64,000 nt of DNA from Pseudomonas turukhanskensis (GCF_027922365.1 NZ_BSFN01000006.1:240705-304704); one strand, 5' to 3'. Shown: positions 1-9,547, counted from the first letter of the stretch. The notes: generated from the letters alone by a model not told the origin. Numbers and translations: made by a program.

Positions 1-530
1 TTGAGCACCTGGTCGATAGGTCGCCCTGTGCCGCCAATCGATACCACGGCATCGGCGCCCGCGGTAGGCGCGGCGAGTGTGGCAATCAAAGCGCCTTCGC
101 TGTGGCCAGCCAGGGTCAGGGTGGAAAAACGCCCATCGTCCCGCAGCTTCCGGCTCCAGGCCTCGGCATCGGCTACGTATTTTTCTACGCTCAAGTCGCG
201 CTCATCCGGTGTCGCGGGGCGGCTGGCGGCGATGCCACGTTTGTCGTACCGCACGCTGGCAATGCCATTCTTGGCCAGGGTTTGCGCCAGCAGTTTCAGG
301 CTGTCGTTATTGCCGCCCTCAGGGTTGTTGCCGTTGCGGTCGGTGGGCCCGGAGCCGGCAATCAGCAGCACCACCGGCACTTTTTTATCGGTCTTTGGTA
401 CCAGCAAAGTGCCGTGCAGTGCGCCCGTGGCGGTTGTGAGGGTCATGGGCCGTTGCAGCACCGTGAACGATTGCGCCTGGCCCAGGGCCGGCAGAAAAAA
501 CAACAGCAGCAGAACGAACGCGCGGGGCAT
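1..530 (-). CDS. alpha/beta hydrolase, secreted (partial, C-terminus outside window)
   Basis: About 176 residues are visible; the frame is still open at the window edge. Residues 1-19 form a hydrophobic signal peptide ending near GQA, so the protein is probably periplasmic. GSGPTDRNG (about 59-67) looks like the oxyanion-hole segment of the alpha/beta-hydrolase fold. GHSEG (142-146) is a classical nucleophile elbow with Ser144. The Asp and His of the triad would lie outside the window. The natural substrate cannot be deduced; the family includes esterases and acyl hydrolases. It is transcribed away from aroC, with about 135 bases between the two starts. No strong Shine-Dalgarno precedes the chosen ATG, so the start is moderately sure. 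Confidence 0.85.
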   Translation of the reverse strand, partial: MPRAFVLLLLFFLPALGQAQSFTVLQRPMTLTTATGALHGTLLVPKTDKKVPVVLLIAGSGPTDRNGNNPEGGNNDSLKLLAQTLAKNGIASVRYDKRGIAASRPATPDERDLSVEKYVADAEAWSRKLRDDGRFSTLTLAGHSEGALIATLAAPTAGADAVVSIGGTGRPIDQVL

Positions 531-665
531 CAAGGTGGCTACTTATAAGGAGGTTGCCGTTTGGACGCAGCAGATGGAATAAGGTTCTAGGATGAACTGG
601 CAAGGTGGCGCAGGTATACTCCGCCGTCTTTGATTTTGTGGCTGTTTTTCGCGGAGCGCTCCTGC

Positions 666-1757
666 ATGTCCGGCAATACCTACGGCAAGCTGTTCACTGT
701 CACCACCGCTGGCGAAAGCCATGGCCCGGCCCTGGTGGCCATCGTTGACGGCTGCCCTCCGGGCCTTCCATTGAGTGAGGCGGACCTGCAGATCGACCTC
801 GACCGCCGCAAGCCGGGCACCAGCCGCCACACCACGCAACGCCAGGAAGCCGACGAAGTCGAAATCGTTTCCGGCGTGTTCGAAGGTAAAACCACCGGTA
901 CCCCGATTGGCCTGCTGATCCGCAACACCGACCAGAAGTCCAAAGACTACTCGGCCATCAAGGATCTGTTCCGCCCGGCCCACGCCGACTACACCTACCA
1001 CCACAAATACGGCACCCGCGATTACCGTGGTGGCGGCCGCAGCTCGGCCCGCGAAACTGCGATGCGCGTGGCCGCAGGCGCGATTGCCAAGAAAGTGTTG
1101 GCTGGCTTCGGCATTCAGGTACGCGGCTACATGAGCCAACTGGGGCCGATCGAAATCCCGTTCAAAACCTGGGACAGCGTTGAAGACAACGCTTTTTTCT
1201 GCCCCGACCCGGCCAAGGTGCCTGAGCTTGAGGCCTACATGGACCAACTGCGCCGCGATCAGGATTCGGTCGGGGCGAAAATCACCGTGGTGGCCGACGG
1301 CGTGATGCCGGGCCTGGGCGAACCGATTTTCGACCGCCTGGACGCCGAACTGGCCCATGCGCTGATGAGCATCAACGCGGTCAAAGGCGTGGAAATCGGC
1401 GCCGGATTTGCCAGCGTGGCGCAGCGCGGCACCGAGCACCGCGACGAGCTGACCCCGGATGGTTTTCTGAGCAATAACGCCGGCGGCATCCTTGGCGGTA
1501 TTTCCTCCGGCCAGCCGATCATTGCTCACCTGGCGTTGAAGCCCACCTCCAGCATCACCACGCCGGGCCGCTCCATCGACGTCGCCGGCCAGTCGCAGGA
1601 CGTGATCACCAAGGGCCGTCATGATCCGTGCGTGGGCATTCGTGCGACGCCGATTGCCGAAGCGATGATGGCCATCGTGTTGCTCGACCATCTGCTGCGC
1701 AACCGCGCGCAGAACGCCGACGTGCAGGTCAGCACCCCGGTGCTGGGCCAACTGTGA
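666..1757 (+). CDS. aroC: chorismate synthase
   Basis: Final shikimate-pathway enzyme, converting 5-enolpyruvylshikimate-3-phosphate to chorismate with reduced FMN. The 363-residue length is standard for the bifunctional-free bacterial form. The N-terminus [10 protein letters not shown] followed by GESHGPA is the first family signature, and [12 protein letters not shown] (about residues 121-132) is the second. The frame is open upstream to 630, but the ATG at 666 fits family N-termini and follows GGAGCG at about eight bases. An MFS gene follows after 59 bases on the same strand, so read-through is possible. Cytoplasmic housekeeping gene with nothing unusual in codon use. Confidence 0.97.
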   Translation: MSGNTYGKLFTVTTAGESHGPALVAIVDGCPPGLPLSEADLQIDLDRRKPGTSRHTTQRQEADEVEIVSGVFEGKTTGTPIGLLIRNTDQKSKDYSAIKDLFRPAHADYTYHHKYGTRDYRGGGRSSARETAMRVAAGAIAKKVLAGFGIQVRGYMSQLGPIEIPFKTWDSVEDNAFFCPDPAKVPELEAYMDQLRRDQDSVGAKITVVADGVMPGLGEPIFDRLDAELAHALMSINAVKGVEIGAGFASVAQRGTEHRDELTPDGFLSNNAGGILGGISSGQPIIAHLALKPTSSITTPGRSIDVAGQSQDVITKGRHDPCVGIRATPIAEAMMAIVLLDHLLRNRAQNADVQVSTPVLGQL

Positions 1758-1816
1758 ACCCGCTAGCCGCCCTTGCATCCGCCCCGGGTGCACGGGGCGT
1801 GGCGCGCTAGCACGCC

Positions 1817-3016
1817 ATGGCAAGCACATTGCCGTACTGGCGCTTATCCAGTTTCTATTTCTTCTACTTCGCCCTGTTGGGGGCGACGGCGCCGTTTCTC
1901 GCTTTGTATTTTCATCACCTGGGTTTTGCCCCGGCGCGCATTGGCGAGCTGGTGGCCATCCCCATGCTGATGCGCTGCGTGGCGCCGAACCTGTGGGGTT
2001 GGATCGGTGACCGCAGCGGCAAGCGCCTGGCCATCGTGCGCTTTGGCGCGGCCACCACCTTGCTGTGCTTCAGCCTGATCTTTATCAGCAAGAGCTACGC
2101 CTGGCTGGCGCTGATCATGGCCCTGCACGCGTTCTTCTGGCATGCGGTGCTGCCGCAGTTCGAAGTCATTACCCTGGCCCATTTGCGCGAGCAGGCGGCG
2201 CGCTATAGCCAGATCCGCCTGTGGGGCAGCATCGGCTTTATCGTTTGCGTGGCGGTGCTGGGCAAACTGTTCGAATGGTTGAGCCTGGATATCTATCCCT
2301 GGGCGCTGATCGCGATCATGGCCGGCATTGTGGTCAGCAGTCGCTGGGTGCCCAATGCCCAGCCCTACGTGCGTGAAAGCCAGGTGGATGCCGGCGGGTT
2401 TCTCACCCAGTTGCGCCAGCCCGGCGTATTGGCTTTTTACCTGTGCGTGGGCTTGATGCAGCTCAGCCACGGCCCGTACTACACCTTTCTGACCCTGCAC
2501 CTGGAAGCGCTGGGTTACGCCCGTGGCTTTATCGGCCAGCTCTGGGCGCTGGGTGTGGTGGCCGAGGTGCTGATGTTCTTGCTGATGGTGCGCATCCTTC
2601 AGCGCTTTTCCCTGCGCCAGGTGCTGATGGCCAGTTTTCTGTTGGCCGCGCTACGCTGGCTGCTGCTGGGCAACTTTGCCGAGCACCTGCCGGTGCTGGT
2701 GCTGGCGCAGGTGCTGCACGCCGCCACCTTCGGCAGTTTTCACGCCGCTGCCATTCATTTCGTGCAGCGTAGTTTTGGCGCCAACCAGCAAGGCCAGGGC
2801 CAGGCGCTGTATGCCGCCCTGGCCGGTATTGGTGGCGCATTCGGCGCCCTGTATTCGGGTTACAGCTGGACTACCCTGGGGCCCGCCGCCACCTTTGCCA
2901 TCGCCAGCATCGCGGCGACGGCAGCAGCAGTTATCATCGGTATGCGTTTGCCAAGCGACAACGCCCGCAATCTCGCACTGCCACCACACACCGCCATCAA
3001 TGAGGAGCGGGCATGA
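1817..3016 (+). CDS. MFS transporter of the HcaT/LacY-like type
   Basis: A 399-residue integral membrane protein with about twelve hydrophobic segments, beginning YWRLSSFYFFYFALLGA, the usual start of the MFS_1-like (3-phenylpropionate permease) group. DRSGKR near residue 69 is the loop 2-3 motif. It overlaps mtnB by four bases (ATGA), so it is translationally coupled to the methionine-salvage genes. The inference is that it imports or exports a methylthio-sugar or related compound, but the sequence does not reveal the substrate. The same MFS-mtnB-mtnD-mtnC order is recalled from P. aeruginosa. Confidence 0.85.
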   Translation: MASTLPYWRLSSFYFFYFALLGATAPFLALYFHHLGFAPARIGELVAIPMLMRCVAPNLWGWIGDRSGKRLAIVRFGAATTLLCFSLIFISKSYAWLALIMALHAFFWHAVLPQFEVITLAHLREQAARYSQIRLWGSIGFIVCVAVLGKLFEWLSLDIYPWALIAIMAGIVVSSRWVPNAQPYVRESQVDAGGFLTQLRQPGVLAFYLCVGLMQLSHGPYYTFLTLHLEALGYARGFIGQLWALGVVAEVLMFLLMVRILQRFSLRQVLMASFLLAALRWLLLGNFAEHLPVLVLAQVLHAATFGSFHAAAIHFVQRSFGANQQGQGQALYAALAGIGGAFGALYSGYSWTTLGPAATFAIASIAATAAAVIIGMRLPSDNARNLALPPHTAINEERA

Positions 3017-3648
3017 GCAGGCAACTATTGGCCGACGAGATTATCGCGGCAGGACGTTTTCTCTACGGCCGGGGCTGGTCACCAGCCACCAGCAGCAACT
3101 ACTCGGCACGCTTGTCGGCCAGCGAAGCGCTGCTGACCGTGTCGGGCAAACACAAAGGCCAGCTTGGCCCCGACGATGTGCTGACCACCGACCTTGATGG
3201 TAACAGCCTGGAGCCCGGTAAAAAGCCTTCGGCCGAAACCCTGTTGCACACCCAGCTGTACCAATGGCGCGCCGATATCGGTGCGGTGCTGCACACCCAC
3301 TCGGTAAACGCCACGGTGCTGTCGCGAGCCACCACGGCCAGCGAGCTGGTGTTCGAAGACTACGAATTGCAAAAAGCCTTCAGCGGTATCGCCACCCACG
3401 AATCGCAGGTGCGCGTGCCGATTTTCGACAACGACCAGGACATCGCCCGTCTCGCCGCCAAGGTTCAGCCCTGGCTCGACCAGCACCCCGATTGCGTGGG
3501 CTATCTGATTCGCGGCCACGGCCTGTACACCTGGGGCGCGAAGATGAGCGACGCGTTGCGCCAGATAGAGGCCTTTGAATTTCTGTTCGAGTGCGAGCTG
3601 AAAATGCTCGCGCTTGCCCATTCTCAAGTGCAGGGAGCCCGCGTATGA
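3013..3648 (+). CDS. mtnB: methylthioribulose-1-phosphate dehydratase
   Basis: Methionine salvage enzyme that dehydrates 5-methylthioribulose-1-phosphate to the 2,3-diketo intermediate. It is a 211-residue class II aldolase-fold protein. Visible features are the N-terminal GRGWSPATSSNYSAR segment, the zinc-binding HTHS (about residues 95-98) and RGHGLYTWG (about 170-178), which carries another metal-ligand His. The start overlaps the MFS stop, and its own TGA overlaps the mtnD ATG, so three genes are coupled in a chain. Cytoplasmic. Confidence 0.93.
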   Translation: MSRQLLADEIIAAGRFLYGRGWSPATSSNYSARLSASEALLTVSGKHKGQLGPDDVLTTDLDGNSLEPGKKPSAETLLHTQLYQWRADIGAVLHTHSVNATVLSRATTASELVFEDYELQKAFSGIATHESQVRVPIFDNDQDIARLAAKVQPWLDQHPDCVGYLIRGHGLYTWGAKMSDALRQIEAFEFLFECELKMLALAHSQVQGARV

Positions 3649-4190
3649 GCAGCCTCAGCGTATTTGCCGTGTCCACCCCGGACGTTCCCAACAAAGTACT
3701 GAACCACGTCGAAGACATCAGCAGCACCCTGGCCGCTGTCGGCGTGCGTTTCGAGCGCTGGCAAGCGGTGACGCCGCTAAAACCGGGCGCCACCCAGGAT
3801 GAAGTGATTGCCGCCTACAAACCGCAGATCGACAAACTGATGGCCGAGCGCGGCTACGTGACCGTGGACGTTGTCAGCCTCAGCGACGACCACCCGCAAA
3901 AAGCCGAACTGCGCGCCAAGTTCCTCGACGAGCACCGCCATGGCGAAGACGAAGTGCGCTTTTTTGTCGCCGGCCGTGGCTTGTTCACCCTGCATATCGA
4001 TGACTACGTGTATGCCGTGTTGTGCGAGAAGAATGACCTGATCTCGGTGCCCGCCGGTACGCGCCATTGGTTCGACATGGGCGAGCATCCGCACTTTATT
4101 GCCATTCGCCTGTTTAACAACCCCGAGGGTTGGGTGGCGAACTTTACCGGCGACAGCATCGCCAGCCAGTTTCCTCGACTCGACGATTAA
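3645..4190 (+). CDS. mtnD: acireductone dioxygenase
   Basis: Cupin-fold metal dioxygenase of 181 residues. With iron it cleaves acireductone to formate and the keto-acid precursor of methionine. The metal-binding [11 protein letters not shown] (about residues 97-107, two His and a Glu) and the later GTRHWFDMG His are both present. The frame is open upstream to 3591, but ATG at 3645 overlaps the mtnB stop and gives the family N-terminus MSSLSVF. It is followed by a 188-base gap holding an inverted repeat before mtnC. Confidence 0.95.
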   Translation: MSSLSVFAVSTPDVPNKVLNHVEDISSTLAAVGVRFERWQAVTPLKPGATQDEVIAAYKPQIDKLMAERGYVTVDVVSLSDDHPQKAELRAKFLDEHRHGEDEVRFFVAGRGLFTLHIDDYVYAVLCEKNDLISVPAGTRHWFDMGEHPHFIAIRLFNNPEGWVANFTGDSIASQFPRLDD

Positions 4191-4213
4191 ACAACGCGGT
4201 TTCCCTCTCTGCC

Positions 4214-4332
4214 GCCGTCATCCCAGCGAACGCTGGGACCCAGAATAGTGATTGGGACGAGCAGATCGGCGTATGCACGGTTTCTCTCGTAAACGCTCAC
4301 ATTCTGGATCCCAGCCTGCGCTGGGATGACGG
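4214..4332. repeat. inverted-repeat element, CCGTCATCCC / CCAGAAT family (copy 1)
   Basis: Two arms face each other: CCGTCATCCCAGCG-CGCTGGGACCCAGAAT, then ATTCTGGATCCCAGC-GCTGGGATGACGG, separated by about 50 bases. The element splits mtnD from mtnC in the same operon. Related copies lie near 20.2, 41.9 and (partial) 14.8 kb. Confidence 0.85.
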
Positions 4333-4378
4333 TGGGTTACATCACGACATTTGTTCCGGTTTCGAAAGGACGCCCTTT

Positions 4379-5062
4379 ATGCCCATCAAAGCCATCCTCA
4401 CCGACATCGAAGGCACCACCAGCGCGGTGAGTTTTGTTTTCGATGTGTTGTTCCCCTTTGCCGCCGAGCACCTGCCGGATTTTGTGCTGCTCAATGCCGA
4501 TCAGCCTGACGTCGCCCAGCAGTTGCAGGCGGTACGCGAACTCAGCGGCGAGCCGCAGGCCGATGTCGTGCGGGTGATCGAGATTCTGCTCGGCTGGATC
4601 GCCGAAGACCGCAAGGCCACGCCGCTCAAAGCGCTGCAAGGCATGGTCTGGGCCGAGGGCTACAAGGCTGGGCTACTCAAAGGCCATGTCTACCCCGACG
4701 CCGTTGAAGCGCTGAAGCGCTGGAAGCAGGAGGGCTACGCGCTGTACGTGTACTCCTCGGGCTCCATCCAGGCGCAGCAGTTGATTTTCGGCTGCTCGGA
4801 GGCCGGTGATCTGTCGCCGCTGTTTTCCGGCTATTTCGACACCACCTCCGGGCCCAAGCGTGAGGCGCAGTCGTATCGCACCATCGTGGCCAGCATTGGC
4901 GTGCCGGCGGATGAGGTGCTGTTTCTCTCGGATATCGTGGAGGAGCTGGATGCCGCGCAAGAGGCCGGGTTGCAAACGTGCGGCCTGGCGCGTGAAGGCG
5001 GGGAATTGCCGGGGCATGAAACGCTGGCCAGTTTCGCCCTGATTGACCTCACGTCTTACTGA
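4379..5062 (+). CDS. mtnC: acireductone synthase (enolase-phosphatase E1)
   Basis: HAD-superfamily enzyme of methionine salvage that enolises and dephosphorylates the diketo phosphate to acireductone, the substrate of MtnD. Length is 227 residues. HAD motif 1 appears as ILTDIEGTT (residues 6-14), motif 2 as VYSSGS (about 122-127) and motif 4 as [10 protein letters not shown] (about 181-190). The frame is open upstream through the repeat, but the ATG at 4379 after GAAAGGACG gives the conserved N-terminus. In P. aeruginosa the gene is named masA. Confidence 0.95.
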   Translation: MPIKAILTDIEGTTSAVSFVFDVLFPFAAEHLPDFVLLNADQPDVAQQLQAVRELSGEPQADVVRVIEILLGWIAEDRKATPLKALQGMVWAEGYKAGLLKGHVYPDAVEALKRWKQEGYALYVYSSGSIQAQQLIFGCSEAGDLSPLFSGYFDTTSGPKREAQSYRTIVASIGVPADEVLFLSDIVEELDAAQEAGLQTCGLAREGGELPGHETLASFALIDLTSY

Positions 5063-5141
5063 TCGGCAGTTGGTCCGCAAAGCGGAACCTTGTTGCGCGG
5101 CTACGGCTCTCTAGGGAGAACTCCCCGCGTCGAGGTACGCC

Positions 5142-5354
5142 ATGTTCCTGAATCTAGATTTCGAGGCTTACCGCTATTGGTGTTACGCCGCGCTGGCGCT
5201 TCTGGTGCTGTGCCATTTGTGGGCTGCCTACCAAGTGGTTGGCAGCTCCATTCGCCGGCAGATGAAAGTCTTGTGGCTGACCTTTCTGCTGTTCTTCCCG
5301 CTGCTGGGGTTTTTCAACTGGTATGTGATGGGGCCGCGTCGGCAGCTTTCGTGA
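5142..5354 (+). CDS. small membrane protein with PLDc_N-like domain
   Basis: A 70-residue protein with two hydrophobic segments (about 13-33 and 45-63) and the C-terminal signature MKVLWLTFLLFFPLLGFF-NW-GPRR typical of the PLDc_N / cardiolipase N-terminal family of mini-proteins. It lacks any phospholipase domain. A paralogue with the same MKVLW...P-LG...GPRG pattern lies at 9703, on the other side of the iron-signalling cluster. Function unknown; inner-membrane location is inferred. Confidence 0.7.
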   Translation: MFLNLDFEAYRYWCYAALALLVLCHLWAAYQVVGSSIRRQMKVLWLTFLLFFPLLGFFNWYVMGPRRQLS

Positions 5355-5370
5355 TCGGGGTTTCCAGGGT

Positions 5371-5428
5371 TCGCGAGCACGCTCGCTCCTACAGACCGCG
5401 CAATCCGTTGGAGCGAGCTTGCTCGCGA
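5371..5428. repeat. REP-type inverted repeat, GTAGGAGCGAGC family (copy 1)
   Basis: TCGCGAGCACGCTCGCTCCTAC and, 15 bases on, GGAGCGAGCTTGCTCGCGA form a pair of short palindromic arms of the common Pseudomonas REP type. It sits between the convergent small membrane gene and TonB-receptor gene, ending just before the receptor stop. Confidence 0.85.
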
Positions 5429-5433
5429 AGCGC

Positions 5434-7899
5434 TTAGTATTCCCAGCGCAACGTCGCCGTAAAACTGCGCGGCTCGCCATACAAGTCGCTGTAAACGCTG
5501 GTACTGGCGTAGTACTCCTTGTCGAAAATGTTGTCGACGTTCAGCGTGCCGGTGAAGTGTTCGTCGAATTTGTAGCGCGCCAGTACATCCACCAATGCAT
5601 AACTTTCCTGCTTGGCCGTGAGGGTGCGGCCGGGAATGACGTTGGTGTTGTCGTAGCTGGTCGCGCTTTCCCAGCGCAAGCCACCCCCCAGCGTCAGCCG
5701 GTTGAGGTCGCCCTGGAAGGTGTAGGTGCTGAACGCCTTGACGCTGTTTTTCGGGAAGCCGACGTTCACGTCCATGCCCTGCGGATAGTAAGTATTGATA
5801 TGGCTGTAGCCTGCCTGCATCTGCCAACCGGGCAGAATCTCACCGGCTATTTCCAGCTCCACCCCTTTGATCTTGATAGTGGTCGGGTTGACATACTCGT
5901 TGCCCAGGTTGTCGTTGATATCGGTGCCGGCCGGGTAGTTGTCCAGCTTGGTTTCAAACAGCGCGGCAGTCAGGTTCAGCTTGCCGTCGTAGTACTCGGC
6001 CTTGCTGCCGATTTCGTAGCTGTCGCCCTCGGCCGGTTCGGCAAATTTGCCTTCCAGCGTTTGCGCGGTCTGGGGTTTGAAGATCTTCGTGTAGCTGGCG
6101 TACACCGAATAATGCTCGTCCAGGTCGTAGACCAGGCCGGCGTAAGGCGTGAGTTCGCCGGTTTCCTTGCGCTTGCCGCCCTCGGGGGCATATTCGACGC
6201 CCGGGTCCCAGTAGTACTGCACAGACTTGTCCAACTTGAAGTAGCTCAGGCGCGTACCCAGAATCACCGACAAGTCATCGGTGGGTTTGAGCCGTACGGC
6301 CGAGTAGGCAGCGGTGTTGCGCTGTTGGTATTTGATATCCCCTTCACGTGCCATGGGCGGCCGCGCGATGTCGCCATGCCAGTTGTAGACATCGGGAATG
6401 AACGGGTTCCAACCGCTGCCGCTGTAGTCGTTCCAAAGTGGATAGGCGCCGACGTTGGCGGTGTACTTGTTCGCACTCACGCCCACCATCAGTTCATGTT
6501 CGCGCCCGAACAAGGAGAACGGGCCGGTGGCGTAAGCGTCGATAGCGTTCTGTTCCGGCCGGCTCGGCCATTTGGCAAAAAACAGTGAGGCGCCAGCGCC
6601 GGTTTGCTGGTTGGGGTAGTTCACGCTGCTGAACCAGCCGTACTCCACGTCGTTTTTGTCGCGGGTATTGGTATAGGCGACCTTGGCCAGCCAATCGTTA
6701 TCGAAGCGGTGCTCGTAGGTGGTGAATACCGAGGTGCGCTGGCGGTCGGCGTAGCTCCAGTCGGCGGCCGAGTTATAGGAACGCTCGAAGTCGGTGCGGT
6801 TGCCGTTGCTGAAAAACGCCGGGAAACCGAAGTAGCCGCAGGCATCACATTTTTTCACCTGGTAGTCGACGCCGAAACTCACGGTGTCGCGCTCGGTAAG
6901 GTCGGCTTCGATGATGCCGTAGGCTACCTGGCGTTCGGTGCTCAGGCGGTCGGTGAAGGAGTCGGCGGTTTGGTAGGCGCCCACCAGGCGACCGCGCACG
7001 TTGCCGGTTTCGGTGAGCGGGCCGGACACATCCATCTCAGTGCGGTAGTTATCCCAGGAGCCGGCGCTGCCTTGAATGGAGGCCTGGAACTCGCGGGTCG
7101 GGCGCTTGCGCACCATATTGATGGTGGCCGAAGGGTTGCCGGCGCCGCTGAGCAGACCGGTGGAGCCACGCACGATTTCGACGTGGTCGTACACCGCCAT
7201 GTCGTTGTCCTGGCTTTTCATTTCCGGCTCGAACACGGTGGGTATGCCGTCGACCTGAAAGTTCTCGATCTTCAGCCCGCGGGAAAAAATCCCCACTTCA
7301 TCGTCGGAGGAATTGCCTTTCTTTTTGAATTCCACACCCGGCGCCTGGGCGATGACGTTTTCCAGGCTGACCATATTCTGGTCGCGCATGTGTTGCTCGG
7401 TGATCACGCTGACCGACTGCGGCGTTTCGCGGATCGATAGCGGCAGTTTGGTCGCCGTGGCACTGGCGCCGGTGGTATACGAGCCGGTGCCTTCGGTGAT
7501 GGAGCCCAGGCTCTCGCCGGTGATCGAAGCCGGACTCAGCGACAAGGGCTCGCCATCGGCGGGCGCCGGTTGCAGCACAAAGCCGTTGCTGCCCTGGCGG
7601 GCGACATAGCCGCTGTTACGCAGCAAGGCCGCAAAGCCTTCGTTGACCCCGTACTCACCATTCAAGCCCGGGCTGTTGAGGCCGGCCACACGCTGGGCGT
7701 CGAAGACAATCGCCACGCCTGCCTGCTGGGCAAACTGATTCAGCGCGGTGCCCAACGGGCCGGCGGCAATGCTGTAGCGCTGAGTGGCTTGGGCGGCATG
7801 GCTGATGCTCGGCAGTACCAGCGCCAGCGCGCTGCCAAGGGCCAGGTGCACGGCCAGGGCGGTGGGCGCCAATGCGTGTCGAGAGGGCTTGAGGATCAT
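5434..7899 (-). CDS. TonB-dependent ferric-siderophore receptor with STN signalling domain
   Basis: Outer-membrane receptor of 821 residues. The ATG at 7899 follows AGGAACT; an upstream in-frame extension to 7968 lacks a signal peptide. A signal peptide runs to about residue 36. Next come an STN domain (about 40-110, YSIAAGPLGTALNQFAQQAG), a TonB-dependent plug containing RETPQSVSVI and the RGSTGLLSGAGNPS segment, and a 22-strand-type barrel ending in aromatic Tyr. The STN domain means it should signal through an anti-sigma factor, matching the FecR and FecI genes just upstream. The overall type is that of ferripyoverdine or hydroxamate receptors; the ligand is not determinable here. Confidence 0.93.
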   Translation of the reverse strand: MILKPSRHALAPTALAVHLALGSALALVLPSISHAAQATQRYSIAAGPLGTALNQFAQQAGVAIVFDAQRVAGLNSPGLNGEYGVNEGFAALLRNSGYVARQGSNGFVLQPAPADGEPLSLSPASITGESLGSITEGTGSYTTGASATATKLPLSIRETPQSVSVITEQHMRDQNMVSLENVIAQAPGVEFKKKGNSSDDEVGIFSRGLKIENFQVDGIPTVFEPEMKSQDNDMAVYDHVEIVRGSTGLLSGAGNPSATINMVRKRPTREFQASIQGSAGSWDNYRTEMDVSGPLTETGNVRGRLVGAYQTADSFTDRLSTERQVAYGIIEADLTERDTVSFGVDYQVKKCDACGYFGFPAFFSNGNRTDFERSYNSAADWSYADRQRTSVFTTYEHRFDNDWLAKVAYTNTRDKNDVEYGWFSSVNYPNQQTGAGASLFFAKWPSRPEQNAIDAYATGPFSLFGREHELMVGVSANKYTANVGAYPLWNDYSGSGWNPFIPDVYNWHGDIARPPMAREGDIKYQQRNTAAYSAVRLKPTDDLSVILGTRLSYFKLDKSVQYYWDPGVEYAPEGGKRKETGELTPYAGLVYDLDEHYSVYASYTKIFKPQTAQTLEGKFAEPAEGDSYEIGSKAEYYDGKLNLTAALFETKLDNYPAGTDINDNLGNEYVNPTTIKIKGVELEIAGEILPGWQMQAGYSHINTYYPQGMDVNVGFPKNSVKAFSTYTFQGDLNRLTLGGGLRWESATSYDNTNVIPGRTLTAKQESYALVDVLARYKFDEHFTGTLNVDNIFDKEYYASTSVYSDLYGEPRSFTATLRWEY

Positions 7900-7992
7900 C
7901 GCAAGACAGTTCCTGTTGTCATGTTGGTTTCTTCCTTGACGGGCAGGAGCGGCAATGCGGAACCTCAATTGAGAAATAATCTCGTGCTCGGG

Positions 7993-8076
7993 GTAGGGCG
8001 AATATCGCCTCTGGCGATATCCGCCGATTCGAGGTCATGGGAACGGCGGATATCCGCAAGCGGATATTCGCCCTAC
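7993..8076. repeat. GTAG-bounded REPIN, GTAGGGCGAATATC family (copy 1)
   Basis: An inverted pair: GTAGGGCGAATATCGCC, GGCGATATCCGCCG, a short loop, then CGGCGGATATCCGC, GCGGATATTCGCCCTAC. The fecR-like gene ends inside it: its TAG stop is bases 2-4 of the right-hand GTAG read on the minus strand. Confidence 0.92.
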
Positions 8077-9026
8077 GGTTTGCTGATCAACACAAGCCAC
8101 GGTGTAACGTGCTGGATCTGCACCGGCAGCGCGTCGGCAATCAATTGCAGCGCGCGGTCGCTGTCATCCAGCGGCAGCACGGCGGACACCCGTAGGCCCG
8201 CCAGCGCTGCGGCGTCGTAGTAGAGGTAACCGCTGCGCTGGTTGGCCAGTTGTTCCAGCACCTCGCCAAGCGGCCGGTCCTCCACCAGCAACTGGTGGCG
8301 TTGCCAGGCATTGTCGAAGCGCGGGCCATCGACCGTGCCGAGCAGTTGCACCTGGTCGTGGGCGATACGGGCCTGCTGCCCGGCATCCACCATCTTGCTA
8401 TCGGGTGAATCGTGGGCGCTCACGGCCGTGCGCGATTCGATCATGGTCAGCAGGGTGCTGCCATTTTCCCGTTTGACCACAAAGCGGGTGCCCAGCGCGC
8501 GCACCTGGCCCTGTTCGGTTTCGACGATAAAGGGCCGCGCCGGGTCGTGGGCGACCTCCACCAGCACTTCACCGCGCAGCAGCTGGATATGCCGGCGCTC
8601 GCCGTCGAAGTCGATATTGACCGCGCTGTTGCCATTCAAGGTGAGCTCGGAGCGGTCGGCCAGAACCTGGGTTCGCCAGTGGCCGGGCGCGGTGTGCAGG
8701 TCGGCCAGCCAATACGCCGGCGTGCCGCTGCGCCATAGCGCCCAGGCCGGCAGCAGGGCGAGCAAAAGCAGCAAGGCGCTGACGCTGCGTTTGCTGCGAT
8801 ACGGCTTGTTGCGGCTGGCGTAGGCGGCGCCAAGGGCGGCATGCACCGAGGCTTTTTGCGGGCGCAGGGCGGCCATCTGGCCGATAAAACCCTGCAGGCG
8901 TTCGGCGGCTGCGCCATGGCGAGGGTCCTGGCGTTTCCAGGCCTCGAAGTCGGCGCGCAGTTGCTCGGTAGCGCCGGGCTCGTTGAGTTGCAGCAGCCAG
9001 TCGGCGGCTTGCTCGTTAATGGTCAC
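8073..9026 (-). CDS. FecR-type anti-sigma factor / sigma regulator
   Basis: Inner-membrane regulator of 317 residues that passes the receptor signal to the ECF sigma factor. The N-terminal DUF4880-like cytoplasmic part includes EQAADWLLQLNEP; one membrane segment lies near 82-97 (LLLLLALLPAWALW); then a FecR domain (about 110-205) and a C-terminal STN-like region (about 255-310). The GTG at 9026 lies two bases after the sigma-factor stop; a TTG at 9053 is an alternative. The stop codon lies in a REPIN. Confidence 0.9.
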   Translation of the reverse strand: MTINEQAADWLLQLNEPGATEQLRADFEAWKRQDPRHGAAAERLQGFIGQMAALRPQKASVHAALGAAYASRNKPYRSKRSVSALLLLLALLPAWALWRSGTPAYWLADLHTAPGHWRTQVLADRSELTLNGNSAVNIDFDGERRHIQLLRGEVLVEVAHDPARPFIVETEQGQVRALGTRFVVKRENGSTLLTMIESRTAVSAHDSPDSKMVDAGQQARIAHDQVQLLGTVDGPRFDNAWQRHQLLVEDRPLGEVLEQLANQRSGYLYYDAAALAGLRVSAVLPLDDSDRALQLIADALPVQIQHVTPWLVLISKP

Positions 9027-9028
9027 GG

Positions 9029-9547
9029 CTACACGTCCAGCGCATTGCTGCAATGCAGCAGGGCATTCATCAGGTGCTTGCGCACCATGCGCTCGGAAAT
9101 GCCCAGCTGGGCGGCGATGTCCACCTGGGTCAGGCCGTCGAGGAAATACAGCAGGAAGGCCTGGCGGGCGTTGGCGCTCAATTCTTCGAGCACAAAGGCG
9201 ATCTGCTCCAGCGCTTCGAGGGTGGTGAGAATCTGCTCCGGCGACTGAAAGCCGGCTAGGGTTTCAGCCGTGAGGGCAAGCTCTTGCAAATAGGCATCTT
9301 CGATCTGCTTGCGCCGCGCGCGGTCGATCACCAAGCGCCGTGCCGTGGTGCTCAGGTAAGCGCGCGGCTCGCGCATACCGGCCACCACATCGCGGGAGGC
9401 GAGAATGCGGGCGAAGGTGTCTTGGGCAAGGTCGGCGGCATTGTGCGAACAACCGAGCTTTTTTCGCAGCCAGCCGAACAGCCAACCGTGATGGTTGCTG
9501 TACAACTCGGAAATGGCTTGCTGGAAAGGCGGTTCAGCTGCGGACAT
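9029..9547 (-). CDS. ECF sigma factor of the FecI type
   Basis: RNA polymerase sigma factor of 172 residues. Sigma region 2 contains HNAADLAQDTFARIL (about 35-49) and region 4 contains LDGLTQVDIAAQLGISERMVRKH, the -35-binding helix-turn-helix. It is the first gene of the sigma/anti-sigma/receptor set on the minus strand and should transcribe the receptor gene when the siderophore binds. Fur control is expected for this family. Upstream sequence holds only a weak AT-rich candidate, so no Fur box is annotated. Confidence 0.93.
   Translation of the reverse strand: MSAAEPPFQQAISELYSNHHGWLFGWLRKKLGCSHNAADLAQDTFARILASRDVVAGMREPRAYLSTTARRLVIDRARRKQIEDAYLQELALTAETLAGFQSPEQILTTLEALEQIAFVLEELSANARQAFLLYFLDGLTQVDIAAQLGISERMVRKHLMNALLHCSNALDV

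Noticed and set aside
543..1829. Long minus-strand open frame opposite aroC
   Set aside because: Shadow of aroC in GC-rich sequence; low-complexity His/Arg/Ala composition and no family match.
7971..7983. GAGAAATAATCTC upstream of the TonB receptor as a Fur box
   Set aside because: Only partly symmetric and poor match to three GATAAT units; FecI-dependent control is more likely.
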